DNA of 64,000 bases from Gemmataceae bacterium. GTDB lineage: Bacteria > Planctomycetota > Planctomycetia > Gemmatales > Gemmataceae. This document shows positions 8,765 to 17,236 of this stretch, in pieces; the stretch's first letter is position 1; each line of letters starts with the position of its first letter. The stretch covers positions 945,500-1,009,499 of the forward strand of contig LR594585.1 of the NCBI GenBank assembly GCA_901538445.1, written 5' to 3'. The translations under genes and the position numbers were made by a program. The notes beneath the pieces were generated by a model. It saw nothing but the letters and a program-made list of their open reading frames with translations. It did not search any database and was not told the origin of the DNA.

Positions 8765-9334
8765 ATGTCGCCGATCGAACTCCGCGTGCTGCCGCTGTCG
8801 CACCTCAAGCCGGCCCCGTACAACCCGCGGCGCGTGCTCGACCCGGACTCGCCCGCGTACCGCAAGCTCCGGGCGAGCCTCGCCGAGTTCGGGCTGGTCG
8901 AGCCGCTCGTGTGGAACGAACTCACGGGGCACGTCGTCGGCGGGCACGCCCGGCTCCGCATCCTCGCGGAACTCGGCGCCACCGAGGTGCCGGTGTCGGT
9001 CGTGCGGCTGAGCAACGCCCGCGAGAAGGCGCTGAACGTTGTGCTCAACAATCAGGAGGCGCAGGGCCGGTACGACACCGCGAAGCTCGCGGACCTGCTC
9101 GCGGAGCTGGAGGGCGTGCCCGAACTGGAACTGACCGGGTTCGACGCGCGGGCGGTCGCGGCGCTGCGGCTCGAACCGGCCGCCGCGGTCGCGGCCGAGC
9201 CCGAAGCCGACCCGGACCGCGTGGAGGTGACCCTGGTGACGGACGCCGCGACCTACGAGCGGCTCGCGGCCGACCTCGACGCACTGGTCGGCCGGTTCGA
9301 CCTCGTCACGCACGTGCGGCGCGGCACCTCGTAG
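8765..9334 (+). CDS. ParB-like N-terminal domain protein
   Basis: 189 residues. Residues 4-95 match the ParB/sulfiredoxin-like N-terminal fold: L-S-x-L-K-P-A-P-Y-N-P-R, then L-x-E-F-G-L-V-E-P-L-V-W, then GHVVGGHARLRIL where GGHAR (59-63) replaces the usual G-E-R-R box. In this superfamily the fold binds and hydrolyses nucleotides (CTPase in ParB, nuclease in others). There is no helix-turn-helix domain after it. The remaining 90 residues are Ala/Glu/Asp-rich and end in a small alpha-beta segment, so it is not a chromosome-partition ParB. No ParA, methylase or terminase gene lies nearby, although phage and methyltransferase operons are the usual home of such proteins. Confidence 0.75.
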   Translation: MSPIELRVLPLSHLKPAPYNPRRVLDPDSPAYRKLRASLAEFGLVEPLVWNELTGHVVGGHARLRILAELGATEVPVSVVRLSNAREKALNVVLNNQEAQGRYDTAKLADLLAELEGVPELELTGFDARAVAALRLEPAAAVAAEPEADPDRVEVTLVTDAATYERLAADLDALVGRFDLVTHVRRGTS

Positions 9335-9337
9335 TCC

Positions 9338-9412
9338 TTCGAGCCACGGGGCTTGCCCCCGTGGTGTGCGTGAGTGCTGAGAAGACCACGGGGGCAAGCC
9401 CCGTGGCTCGAA
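9338..9412. repeat. Intergenic palindrome, family 'GAGCCACGGGG', copy 1
   Basis: Arms 9338-9365 and 9385-9412 are perfect 28-bp reverse complements around a 19-nt loop. It lies between the convergent ParB-like and glycyl-tRNA synthetase genes, 3 nt past one stop codon and 8 nt before the other, so a terminator role is plausible. The same sequence family recurs at 22981-23055 and 48829-48902. Confidence 0.9.
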
Positions 9413-9420
9413 AGGAAGCC

Positions 9421-11082
9421 TCACACCCCCGGCGTCAGTGCCCGCTCGATGGTGGCCTTCACCTGCGAGATCGGCACCCGCTCCTGCTTGAGCGTGTCGC
9501 GGTCGCGGATGGTGACCGTGTCGTCCTTGAGCGTGTCGCCGTCGATGGTGATGCAGAACGGCGTGCCGGCCTCGTCCTGCCGGCGGTACCGCCGACCCAC
9601 CGCGCCCTTGTCGTCGAAGAACACGTTGAAGTGCGGCTTCAGGGAGCGGTAGAGCGCCATCGCCTTCTCGGGCATCCCGTCCTTGTTCACCAGCGGGAAG
9701 ATCGCGGCCTTGATCGGCGCGAGCCGCGGGTGGAACTTCATGACGACGCGCGTCTCCTTGTTCCCCTTGGCGTCGGGCACCTCGTCCTCGGTGTACGCCT
9801 CGCACAGCACCGCGAGCGTGAACCGGTCGGCCCCGGCGCTCGGCTCGATGACGTGCGGGGTGAACTGGTACTTCTCGACGTCCGCGGCCGGCGGGTTGGT
9901 CTTCAGCCACTCCTTGAACGAGTTCGTGCTGCGGCCCGCGCTGTCCGCGTTCCACTTCTCCTCGTCGAAGTAGTTCAGCTTGTCGTTGCCGCTGCCCTTG
10001 GGCGGGGGCGCGGAGTGGGCCTTCAGGTCGAAGTCGCCGCGGTGCGCGACGCCTTCGAGCTCCTGCGGCTCGTCGGAGAACGGGAACATGTACTCGATGT
10101 CGGTGGTGCCGATCGAGTAGTGCGCGAGTTCCTCCTTGCCCTGCTCACGCGGCACGAGATTCTCGGACTTCACGCCGAGCGTGCTGTACCACTTCTTCCG
10201 CAGGTCGCGCCAGTACTCGTACCACTTCATCGACTCGGCCGGGTGGCAGAAGAACTCGATCTCCATCTGCTCGAACTCGCGGGACCGGAAGGTGAAGTTC
10301 CGCGGGTTGATCTCGTTGCGGAACGCCTTCCCGACCTGCGCGATCCCGAACGGCAGCTTCAGTCGCGTGCTGTCGAGCACGTTGCGGTAGTTCGCGAAGA
10401 TCCCCTGCGCCGTCTCGGGCCGGAGGTACACCTTGTTCTCTTCGGACGCGATCGGCCCCGCGTGCGACTCGAACATCAGGTTGAAGGCGCGGGGCTCGGT
10501 GAGCGTGCCGAACTCTTCGGCGTCAGGCCCCATGACGCGAGACAAAACCTCGACTGGATTGCCAAGCGACATGAGCGGCTTGAAGGCTTTCGTGAGTTCG
10601 ACCTTCTCCTTCTTCATGAGGGTCTCAAACTTCTTTACGGCCGCCTTCATGGCGACCTCGTCCCCATTGGGGTAGGCCCAAGCGTAGTCGATAGGCGAGT
10701 CGCTTCGTGGCTTGGGGAACTCCGCTGAGATCGAGTGAACAACGCTCAGTTGGTCGGCGCGGTACCGCTTCTTGCTCACCTTGCAGTCGATCATCGGGTC
10801 ACTGAACCCGTCCGCGTGCCCACTTGCCTTCCAGACCTTCGGGTTCATGATGATCGAGCAGTCGAGCCCGACCATGCGGATCTCCTGGCCGTCGGGGCCG
10901 GGGGGCGGGTTGCGGACCATGTCCTGCCACCACGCCTCCTTGATGTTCTTCTTCAGCTCCACGCCGAGCGGGCCGTAGTCCCAGAACCCGTTGATCCCGC
11001 CGTAGATCTCCGAGGACTGGTAGATGAACCCCATGTCCTTGCAGAACTTGGCGAACTTGGCCATGTCGATCTTCGTCGGCAT
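9421..11082 (-). CDS. glyQS: Glycyl-tRNA synthetase, single-chain dimeric type
   Basis: 553 residues of class II aminoacyl-tRNA synthetase that charges tRNA-Gly. The start FCKDMGFIYQSSEIYGG and FWDYGPLG are hallmarks of the alpha2 (eukaryote/archaea/Thermus-type) GlyRS rather than the alpha2-beta2 bacterial form. Motif 2 is seen in FRNEINPRNFTFRSREFEQ, and motif 3 in GADRFTLAVLCEAY. The C-terminal anticodon-binding domain follows (KFHPRLAPIKAAIFPLV). The single-chain size fits the family. It stands alone, with a 566-bp gene-free upstream region holding the 20-nt-period repeat element. Confidence 0.95.
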   Translation of the reverse strand: MPTKIDMAKFAKFCKDMGFIYQSSEIYGGINGFWDYGPLGVELKKNIKEAWWQDMVRNPPPGPDGQEIRMVGLDCSIIMNPKVWKASGHADGFSDPMIDCKVSKKRYRADQLSVVHSISAEFPKPRSDSPIDYAWAYPNGDEVAMKAAVKKFETLMKKEKVELTKAFKPLMSLGNPVEVLSRVMGPDAEEFGTLTEPRAFNLMFESHAGPIASEENKVYLRPETAQGIFANYRNVLDSTRLKLPFGIAQVGKAFRNEINPRNFTFRSREFEQMEIEFFCHPAESMKWYEYWRDLRKKWYSTLGVKSENLVPREQGKEELAHYSIGTTDIEYMFPFSDEPQELEGVAHRGDFDLKAHSAPPPKGSGNDKLNYFDEEKWNADSAGRSTNSFKEWLKTNPPAADVEKYQFTPHVIEPSAGADRFTLAVLCEAYTEDEVPDAKGNKETRVVMKFHPRLAPIKAAIFPLVNKDGMPEKAMALYRSLKPHFNVFFDDKGAVGRRYRRQDEAGTPFCITIDGDTLKDDTVTIRDRDTLKQERVPISQVKATIERALTPGV

Positions 11083-11276
11083 CGCAAACTCCGGTGCGAA
11101 GTTCTTGGTCTGAACCCCGCAAGTGAAGAGGAATCCCGCGGTAGCGCCGCGCCGCGGCCCGCTTCAGGGAGCCGCCGGCGGCCGCGCTGGTTCGGCCGGG
11201 GGGTGAACGGCTTAACCTACGCGCGCCGCCAGGGAGAGCAAGCGGCCCCAGCGCGCCCCCGCGGCGGAGCCTCCTG

Positions 11277-11660
11277 GCGAGCGGCTCCCACCGCAGGTGG
11301 GATTGTGAAATGTTGTACACTTCCGCGTTCGCGCCACTTGGTTCTGAGGCGCGGGGCACTTGGTTCTGGAGAGTTGGGCGTGGTTCTGGAGAGTTTCCGT
11401 TGGTTCTGGAGAGTTTCGGGTCTTTCTGGAGAGTTTGCGTTGGTTCTGGAGACCCCACCCCCCACTTCCCCCAGAACCATTTTCCCGATCCCCCGCACCG
11501 CGGCTTCATTTCACCCCGACTCGGTCCCGCCGGATCGCAGTGATCCGTCCCTTCTCCGAAGCCCACCTCACGGCGGCCGAGACCCTGCACGTTCCCGGCC
11601 CCGGCCCCGCAGAGCCGGGCGACAGGTCACAATCCGCAAGTCTTGGTATCACGTCTCCCG
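11277..11660 (-). repeat. Dispersed element with 20-nt-period TTCTGGAGA array, copy A
   Basis: This fills most of the gap between selA and glyQS. TTCTGGAGA boxes occur at exact 20-nt steps, with units beginning at 11361, 11381, 11401, 11421 and 11441. The next sequence (GGAGACCCCACCCCCCACTT) separates the array from CCAGAACC, which can pair with the last GGTTCTGG. Homology with copy B (33437-33810, opposite strand orientation) runs from GCGAGCGGCTCCC near 11278 to TGGTATCACGTC near 11655. The selA stop codon (11649-11651) is inside this edge. The remainder of the gap (11083-11276) shows nothing recognisable. Confidence 0.85.
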
Positions 11661-13043
11661 CTCGCCAAAACGTGTGCGCCCGACAGCCGCGACCAGTTCG
11701 TCTTCCTGGTGCTCGAAGACTGCTCGGAGGTCGAGCAGCACCGCCCCGGCTTGCACGCGGCCGACGACGGCTGGTGTGCCGGTGCGGAGCCGCGCCGCGA
11801 GTTCGGATTCGCTCACCCCATCGGCCGCGACGGCGATCACGGCCGTCGGCACCGCAACATCGGGAAGGGAGCCGCCGCCGACGTAGGCGACGTCGTCTCG
11901 CACAGCGGCCGTCACCCCGGGGAGCGTGCGGAGGCGCTCGGCGAGTGCCTCGCAGCGGCGGCGCAGCTCGGCGAGCGGGGTCGTGAGCATCCGCAGCGTC
12001 GGCACCTCGCGCAGCGTCCTCGCCGGCTCGCGGTAGAGGCGCAGCGTCGCTTCGAGTGCCGCGAGCGTCATCTTGTCGAGGCGGAACGCCCGCATCAGTG
12101 GGTCGCGTTCGATCTTCTGGATGTGCGCCGCCTTTCCCGCGATGATGCCGGCCTGTGGGCCGCCGAGGAGCTTGTCGCCGCTGAAGAGCACGAGGTCGGC
12201 ACCTACCGCGATGCCGGCCGACACGAGTGGTTCGCCCGGCAGGCCGAACGGCGCGAGGTCCACCGCCTGCCCGCTGCCGGCGTCGTCGATCACCGGGACA
12301 TTGTGCTTCTTGCCAAGCGCGACCAACGCCGCCAACTCGACCGCACTCGTGAACCCGCGGACGCGGTAGTTGCTCGTGTGGACCCGCATGATCGCGGCCG
12401 TGTTCGGCCCGATGGCGGCCTCGTAGTCGGCGACCCGTGTGATGTTCGTGGTGCCGACCTCCCGCAGCGTCGCCCCGCTCACCGCCATGATGTCCGGGAT
12501 GCGGAAGCTGCCGCCGATCTCGATGAGCTGCCCCCGCGAGACAATCACCTCCCGCCCCGCGGCGAGGGCCCGCAGGACGATCACGGTCGCGGCGGCGCAG
12601 TTGTTAACGGCGGTTGCAGCCTCGGCTCCGGTGAGGGCGCAGATATTTGCGCGCACCGCGTCCTGCCGGCTGGAGCGCGTCCCGGTCGCGAGGTCGAGTT
12701 CGAGGTTGAGGTAGCCGCGGCCGGCCTCGTAGGCGGCGCGGGCGGCGTCTTCGTGGAGCGGCGAGCGGCCGAGGTTGGTGTGCAGGACGATGCCGGTCGC
12801 GTTGATGACGGTTCGTAGCGCTGGCCGAGCTTCGGAATCGAGCCGCGACGCAACACGCCCTGCGATCTCTCCCACATCGAGCGCCGGCGCATCACCCGCC
12901 GCAATCGCGGCCCGCAGCGCATCTACTTCGGCGCGTGCGGCGGCGGTGGTCGCGTCCTGGCTGTGGCGCGCGCGGGCGGCCGCGAGTGCGGGGTGGTCGA
13001 GGAGGCGGGCGATCGAAGGGAGGTCGCGGAACGGGTTGCTCAT
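11649..13043 (-). CDS. selA: L-seryl-tRNA(Sec) selenium transferase
   Basis: 464 residues. SelA is a PLP enzyme that converts Ser-tRNA(Sec) to Sec-tRNA(Sec) with selenophosphate. The N-terminal domain (LPSIARLLDHPAL) is followed by VINATGIVLHTNLGRSPL, then the PLP-fold core. The Schiff-base lysine is Lys291 in LFSGDKLLGGPQAG. Length and motif order match bacterial SelA. No selB, selD or tRNA-Sec is visible in this window, so its partners must lie elsewhere. The next gene upstream on the same strand (SMR transporter) is separated by 22 nt beyond the start at 13043, so the two may be co-transcribed in the order SMR then selA. Confidence 0.93.
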   Translation of the reverse strand: MSNPFRDLPSIARLLDHPALAAARARHSQDATTAAARAEVDALRAAIAAGDAPALDVGEIAGRVASRLDSEARPALRTVINATGIVLHTNLGRSPLHEDAARAAYEAGRGYLNLELDLATGTRSSRQDAVRANICALTGAEAATAVNNCAAATVIVLRALAAGREVIVSRGQLIEIGGSFRIPDIMAVSGATLREVGTTNITRVADYEAAIGPNTAAIMRVHTSNYRVRGFTSAVELAALVALGKKHNVPVIDDAGSGQAVDLAPFGLPGEPLVSAGIAVGADLVLFSGDKLLGGPQAGIIAGKAAHIQKIERDPLMRAFRLDKMTLAALEATLRLYREPARTLREVPTLRMLTTPLAELRRRCEALAERLRTLPGVTAAVRDDVAYVGGGSLPDVAVPTAVIAVAADGVSESELAARLRTGTPAVVGRVQAGAVLLDLRAVFEHQEDELVAAVGRTRFGERET

Positions 13044-13065
13044 GCGGCCGATTGTATGCCGGCCG

Positions 13066-13395
13066 TCACTCGGCCGCGTCGGGCGACGCGAGCTTCAGAC
13101 CGATCATGCACCCGATCATCCCGCATAGGAAGAAGACCCGCCAGAACGTGGCCGGGTCCTTGAACCAGATGATCCCGATGACGGCGGTGCCGAACGCGCC
13201 GATGCCGGTCCACACGGCGTAGGCGGTGCCCAGGCTGATCCGCTGGGCCGCGATCGTCAGCAGCCCGAAGCTGACCGCCGACAGCACCAGGAACGCGACC
13301 GCCCACCACACCTTCGTGAGCCCCTCGGAGAGCTTCAGGCAGGTGGTGAACGCGCACTCGCAGACGCCGGCCAGGATGAGGATGAACCAGTACAT
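13066..13395 (-). CDS. sugE: Small multidrug resistance family transporter, SugE/Gdx-like
   Basis: 109 residues with four membrane helices. The essential proton/substrate glutamate is Glu13 (GVCECAFTTCLK). The GTAYAVWTGIGAFGTAVIGI segment is the signature of the SugE/Gdx subgroup, whose characterised members export guanidinium. It is a single gene, so a homodimer of dual topology is expected. No guanidine riboswitch could be recognised in the 150 nt upstream, which is occupied by a palindromic repeat. The substrate here is inferred only from the subgroup. Confidence 0.88.
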   Translation of the reverse strand: MYWFILILAGVCECAFTTCLKLSEGLTKVWWAVAFLVLSAVSFGLLTIAAQRISLGTAYAVWTGIGAFGTAVIGIIWFKDPATFWRVFFLCGMIGCMIGLKLASPDAAE

Positions 13396-13405
13396 CGGCG
13401 TTGGC

Positions 13406-13549
13406 GAGTGTTGAGTGTTGAAGAGGGTTAGGAGTGTTGCCGTGTTGAGGAGTGTTTACGTCTGGAGTCAGGGTCCGCGGTTCGATCGCTCCGCGTGAAC
13501 CCGAACGCTCTCCAACACGGCAACACTCTCAACACTCTTCAACACTCTC
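13406..13549. repeat. Intergenic palindrome, family 'GAGTGTTG', copy 1
   Basis: GTTGAAGAG..AGGAGTGTTGCCGTGTTGAG (13410-13452) is mirrored by CTCCAACACGGCAACACTCTCAACACTCTTCAAC (13510-13543) with few mismatches. The centre (13457-13505) is unrelated sequence. It sits between the alpha-oxoamine synthase stop and the SMR start. A second copy is at 48000-48098. Confidence 0.8.
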
Positions 13550-13551
13550 CC

Positions 13552-14829
13552 TTACGCGGAGACCGCCTCCCGTTGCGCCGGGACGAGCAGCGGCGAGTCG
13601 TGCCCCTGAGCCGGGAGCGTCTCGCGCAACTCGGCCAGCGCGCCGATCAACCCGCCCACGGCTTCCGCGGAGTGGTTGGCGTTCACCTGCATCCGCAGCA
13701 CGCCGGCCCCGTGCGGGACCGCCGGGAACACCACCGACTGGACGTAGTACCCCGCGTCGAACAGGAACCGCCCGGCCCGCAGCGTGCGCTCCTCGGTGCC
13801 GATGAGCACCGACACGATCGGCACCAGGCCGCCGAGCACGGTGAACCCGAGGTCGGTCGCGCCGGAGACCAGTGCGGCCACGTTCGCGTCGAGCTTCGCC
13901 CGCAGGCCGGCGTACTCGGCCGACCCGATGACGCCGAGCGCGGCGCACACCGCGGTGAGGTACGGGGGCGGGACCGGGCCGCCGAAGATGAGCGAGTTCG
14001 ACCGCATCTTCAGCACCTCGACCGCGTCGCGGGTGCCGGCCACGAACCCGCCCAGGCACGACACCGCCTTTGACAGCGAGCCCACGACGAGGGTGTTCTC
14101 GTAGTCGCCCAGCGCGTCGGCCACGGTGCCGCGGCCGCCCGTGCCGAGCACCCCCGTGGCGTGCGCGTCGTCCACGTACAGGAACCCGTCGTGCGAGCGG
14201 GCGACCCGCTGGAACTCGGTGAGCGGCGGGAGCCGGCCGCTCATGCTGTACACGCCGTCCACGGCGACGACCGCGTGGCGGAACGGCCGCAGCCCCCGCA
14301 GCACGCGGTCCAGGTCGGCCGGGTCGTTGTGCGCGAACTTCGCGGTCCGCACCCCCCGGGCCTTCGCGACCCGCGCGCCCTCCTCGATCGAGTTGTGCGC
14401 GTACTGGTCGAGCGCGATCACGTCGTGCCGGGTGGTCAGCGCCGGCAGCGCGCCGACGTTGGCGAGGGTGACCGACGGGTAGATGACCGCGTCCTCGGTG
14501 CCGAGCCACGCGGCGACCTTGGCCTCGGCCTCGCCCTGCGGGGCGACCTCGGAGAACGCCCGGCTGGTGCCGTTGTGCGCGCCCCACTCCCGCACCCCGC
14601 GCTCGATCGCGGCGAGCACCGCCGGGTGCTGGTCGAGGCCCAGGAAGCTGTCGGACCCGAAGTTCCGCAGCCACTTGCCGCCGATCTTGAACGTGCGGTC
14701 CGGGCCGACCGCCTCGACCGTCAGGTTCTTGAGGAGCAACTCGGGCGCGTCGTCGAACATCCGGAGGAAGAACCGCGTCATGCCGGTGCGGGCGAGGGTC
14801 TCGATCGACCGGTCGAGGGGTGTTTGCAT
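13552..14829 (-). CDS. Alpha-oxoamine synthase family PLP enzyme (KBL/AONS/SPT-like)
   Basis: 425 residues. Fold-type I PLP enzyme that condenses an amino acid with an acyl-CoA (or acyl-ACP) with loss of CO2. Seen are GSDSFLGLDQHP (substrate-binding start), VDDAHATGVLG (PLP-ring Asp-x-x-His) and GSLSKAVSCLGGFV with the Schiff-base Lys254. It could be 8-amino-7-oxononanoate synthase (BioF), 2-amino-3-ketobutyrate ligase or serine palmitoyltransferase-like; sequence alone does not decide. No other biotin gene is adjacent. The ATG at 14829 opens the family homology; upstream in-frame sequence is unrelated. Confidence 0.85.
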   Translation of the reverse strand: MQTPLDRSIETLARTGMTRFFLRMFDDAPELLLKNLTVEAVGPDRTFKIGGKWLRNFGSDSFLGLDQHPAVLAAIERGVREWGAHNGTSRAFSEVAPQGEAEAKVAAWLGTEDAVIYPSVTLANVGALPALTTRHDVIALDQYAHNSIEEGARVAKARGVRTAKFAHNDPADLDRVLRGLRPFRHAVVAVDGVYSMSGRLPPLTEFQRVARSHDGFLYVDDAHATGVLGTGGRGTVADALGDYENTLVVGSLSKAVSCLGGFVAGTRDAVEVLKMRSNSLIFGGPVPPPYLTAVCAALGVIGSAEYAGLRAKLDANVAALVSGATDLGFTVLGGLVPIVSVLIGTEERTLRAGRFLFDAGYYVQSVVFPAVPHGAGVLRMQVNANHSAEAVGGLIGALAELRETLPAQGHDSPLLVPAQREAVSA

Positions 14830-15126
14830 GGTGGTGCCCTGCGCGGAACGGAAGAGCGGGTCTGCCTCCCGACTCTTATCGGCCGCGCGAAAGAGGAAGT
14901 TTGCACGGCTTGGGCGGCCCGTGGTACACCAGAGGAATCCCCACAGCGTGTCGCCTTGCGCTGGCAAATTGGGCAACTTGCGTCAGCGCGAAGAGGTGCC
15001 TCGCACTTTCCGGGCCGGACCGGATTGCCGATGATGTGAACGGTGCGGGTTGTTGCGAGAGCAGGCCGCAGAACCCGACCCGCGGTCCGAGATGTGTGGT
15101 CGCCGGCCCGTGTGACCCGAGTCCGG

Positions 15127-17160
15127 TCACTTCTGCTTGCGGATCCACTCGGCCCAGGCGCGGATCGCAGCGGCTCGCTCGGCGGGTGTGGCGTCGGGCT
15201 CGGGGCCGAAGTCTTGGCCGGTGACGCCCCGGAGCCCGGCCCGTGCGGCCCGCGCGACCGGTGCGTCGGTGTCGGCGAGTGCGGCGACGAGATCGGGGAG
15301 GTGGGCCCTGTCGTCCTTCATGGCCATCGCCAGCACCGCGGCCCGGCGCAGCTCCGCCTCGTCGCTCCTGGCCATCGCCCGCAGCGTGTCCGCACTCATC
15401 CGCGTCAGCCGCTCGGCCAGCGCCTCGCGCGCCGCGCGCCGCCGCTCCCCGTCGAGCTTCCCGACCGCCGCCACAAGCGCCTGGGTGTAAGCCGCGCCCT
15501 TGCCGTCACGCACCCGCACGAGCGCTGCGTCCCAGTCGGCGTCCGGGGTGCCGACGAGATCGGCCGCGACCGCTCGCGCGTCGGCGGCGGGGCTTGGGGG
15601 CACAATGGGCGTCGGAAGTGGAACGGGTGCGGGCAGTGCGACCATCGGGGGCGAGCCGACTGCCACCGGCGTCTTCGGCTCGGGGGCCGGGGCGGGGCCG
15701 GGCTCCGGAGCGGGGAGCCGTGCGGCCCGGAGTTCGGCGTTCGCGGGGTCGTTCGCCACCCGGGCCGTCAGGTCGCGGACGAGGTTCGACCGGCTCAGGA
15801 ACAGCACCGCGAAGCTCGTATCGACGCCCCCGCTACCCGCGCCCTTCCCCCACGAGCCGTTCGCCCGCTGGGCCGCGACGAGTTCGTCGGCCCCGAGCTG
15901 GTACCAGTCGATCCCGCCGATCTTCTCCAACCCGAAGACGACGCCGACCCGCTCCAGCGACCACAGGAAGTAGAAATCGCGGTTGCCCAGCCCGCGGCCG
16001 GCGAGGACGCGGTTCTTGCCCCCCTTGCCCGCGGGTTCATCGCCCGCCAGCGAGCGGCCGAGCGCCGCGAGGCCGCGCTCGACGGCGGCGTCGCGAGCGT
16101 CCCCCGGGGGCTTCGGCACCACGACGACCTTCGGCTTCGAGGCGTCCTTCACCTTCGGCTCGGGCAACGCGGGCGGGTCGAAGAACGGGTCGTCCGACTT
16201 CGGCACGGGCGGCGGGTTGAAGAACGGGTCGTCCGACTTCGCCGCCGGTGCGGCCGGGTTCGGCTTCGTGCCGGCCTTCGGGGCCGGGTCCGGCCTGGGC
16301 GACGCTTCGGCCCGGAGCCGCCGCTCCTCGCGGAGCCCGACCGCGGTGGCCAGCCCGAGCAGCCCGGCGCACGTCATCGACGGCGAACCCTGGACCGGCC
16401 CGCTGTACGGCCAGCCGCCGGTGCCCGTCTGCGTCGCGAGGAACCGCTTCTCGATCAGTGCAAGTGCCGCGTCGGTCGGCACGCCGTGCCGGCGGGCCAC
16501 CCACGTCCCGAGGATGCCGAACTGGGTGTTCGAGTTGTCGTCGCCGCGGTCCCGGTTGCGGTCGCGGGACGTTGCGAGTCGCCCGGCGTACTTCTCGACA
16601 TCCGCGTGCAACCTCCCGGCGGGGGCCGCGGGGCGGGCGGGGACCGCGGGCTTCGGCTCCAAGGGCGGCCGGACCCCGGCCCGGAGTTCCGCGTTCATCA
16701 GGGCGGCACGCAGCGCGGTTATGTCGGCCTGCGAGACGCTGCCGCAGTCGTAGGACCACCCGCCGGCGGCGTTCTGGCCGGCGAGGAGCCGCACGCCGAG
16801 CATCTGGACGAGCGGCACGTCGGCCGGGTCGCCGAGCCGGTCGAGGAACATCAGGCACAGCGCGATGTGGTAGGTGCGGGCCTCGCCGAAGGAGGCGTTC
16901 CGGGCGGCGGCCGCGATGCCCGCGACGGTGGCGTCGTCGGCCGGGGTGCCGGCCTCGAGGAGCGCGAGGCCGGCGAGGGCTGCCGCGCCGATCCCGTCTT
17001 CCGCGTCCTCGGCCTTGAAGGGCTTCGGGCCGGCGTACTGCTGCTTGAGGTACGCCGCGCCCTTCTGCACCGCGGCGTCGATCTCCTTGGGCGTGGCCGC
17101 GAAGCAGGGGCACGCGAGGGCCGCGAGCGCGACCGCGGAAAGTGAGCGGTGGGGCGTCAT
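15127..17160 (-). CDS. Secreted alpha-toroid (prenyltransferase/squalene-cyclase-like) protein with C-terminal HEAT-like domain, paralogue 1
   Basis: 677 residues with signal peptide (MTPHRSLSAVALAALACPCFA). The mature part has repeated alpha-hairpin units with the G-G-W or G-S-W turn (AAGGWSYDCG, GTGGWPYSG, ANGSWGKGAG). These are QW-type repeats of the terpenoid-cyclase/prenyltransferase toroid fold, and catalytic DxDD or zinc ligands are not evident. A Pro/Lys-rich linker with repeated DDPFFNPP/DDPFFDPP (about residues 285-345) interrupts it. The last about 125 residues are HEAT-like helices. A structural or binding role is more likely than catalysis. The tandem copy upstream (17237-19099) shares the whole architecture. 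Confidence 0.72.
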   Translation of the reverse strand: MTPHRSLSAVALAALACPCFAATPKEIDAAVQKGAAYLKQQYAGPKPFKAEDAEDGIGAAALAGLALLEAGTPADDATVAGIAAAARNASFGEARTYHIALCLMFLDRLGDPADVPLVQMLGVRLLAGQNAAGGWSYDCGSVSQADITALRAALMNAELRAGVRPPLEPKPAVPARPAAPAGRLHADVEKYAGRLATSRDRNRDRGDDNSNTQFGILGTWVARRHGVPTDAALALIEKRFLATQTGTGGWPYSGPVQGSPSMTCAGLLGLATAVGLREERRLRAEASPRPDPAPKAGTKPNPAAPAAKSDDPFFNPPPVPKSDDPFFDPPALPEPKVKDASKPKVVVVPKPPGDARDAAVERGLAALGRSLAGDEPAGKGGKNRVLAGRGLGNRDFYFLWSLERVGVVFGLEKIGGIDWYQLGADELVAAQRANGSWGKGAGSGGVDTSFAVLFLSRSNLVRDLTARVANDPANAELRAARLPAPEPGPAPAPEPKTPVAVGSPPMVALPAPVPLPTPIVPPSPAADARAVAADLVGTPDADWDAALVRVRDGKGAAYTQALVAAVGKLDGERRRAAREALAERLTRMSADTLRAMARSDEAELRRAAVLAMAMKDDRAHLPDLVAALADTDAPVARAARAGLRGVTGQDFGPEPDATPAERAAAIRAWAEWIRKQK

Positions 17161-17236
17161 GGACGTGCGCCGGTTGGGGAGGTGCGGGCCGGCGGCCCCG
17201 GGTGGCGCCGCGCGCCACTCGTGACACAACGCCGGA

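Noticed and set aside
11361-11456. CRISPR array
   Set aside because: The repeats recur every 20 nt with only about 5 variable nt between boxes, far too short for spacers, and no cas gene is present.
13396-13551. Guanidine riboswitch before the SugE-like gene
   Set aside because: No ACGR-loop hairpins or ykkC core could be recognised; the region is a palindromic repeat.
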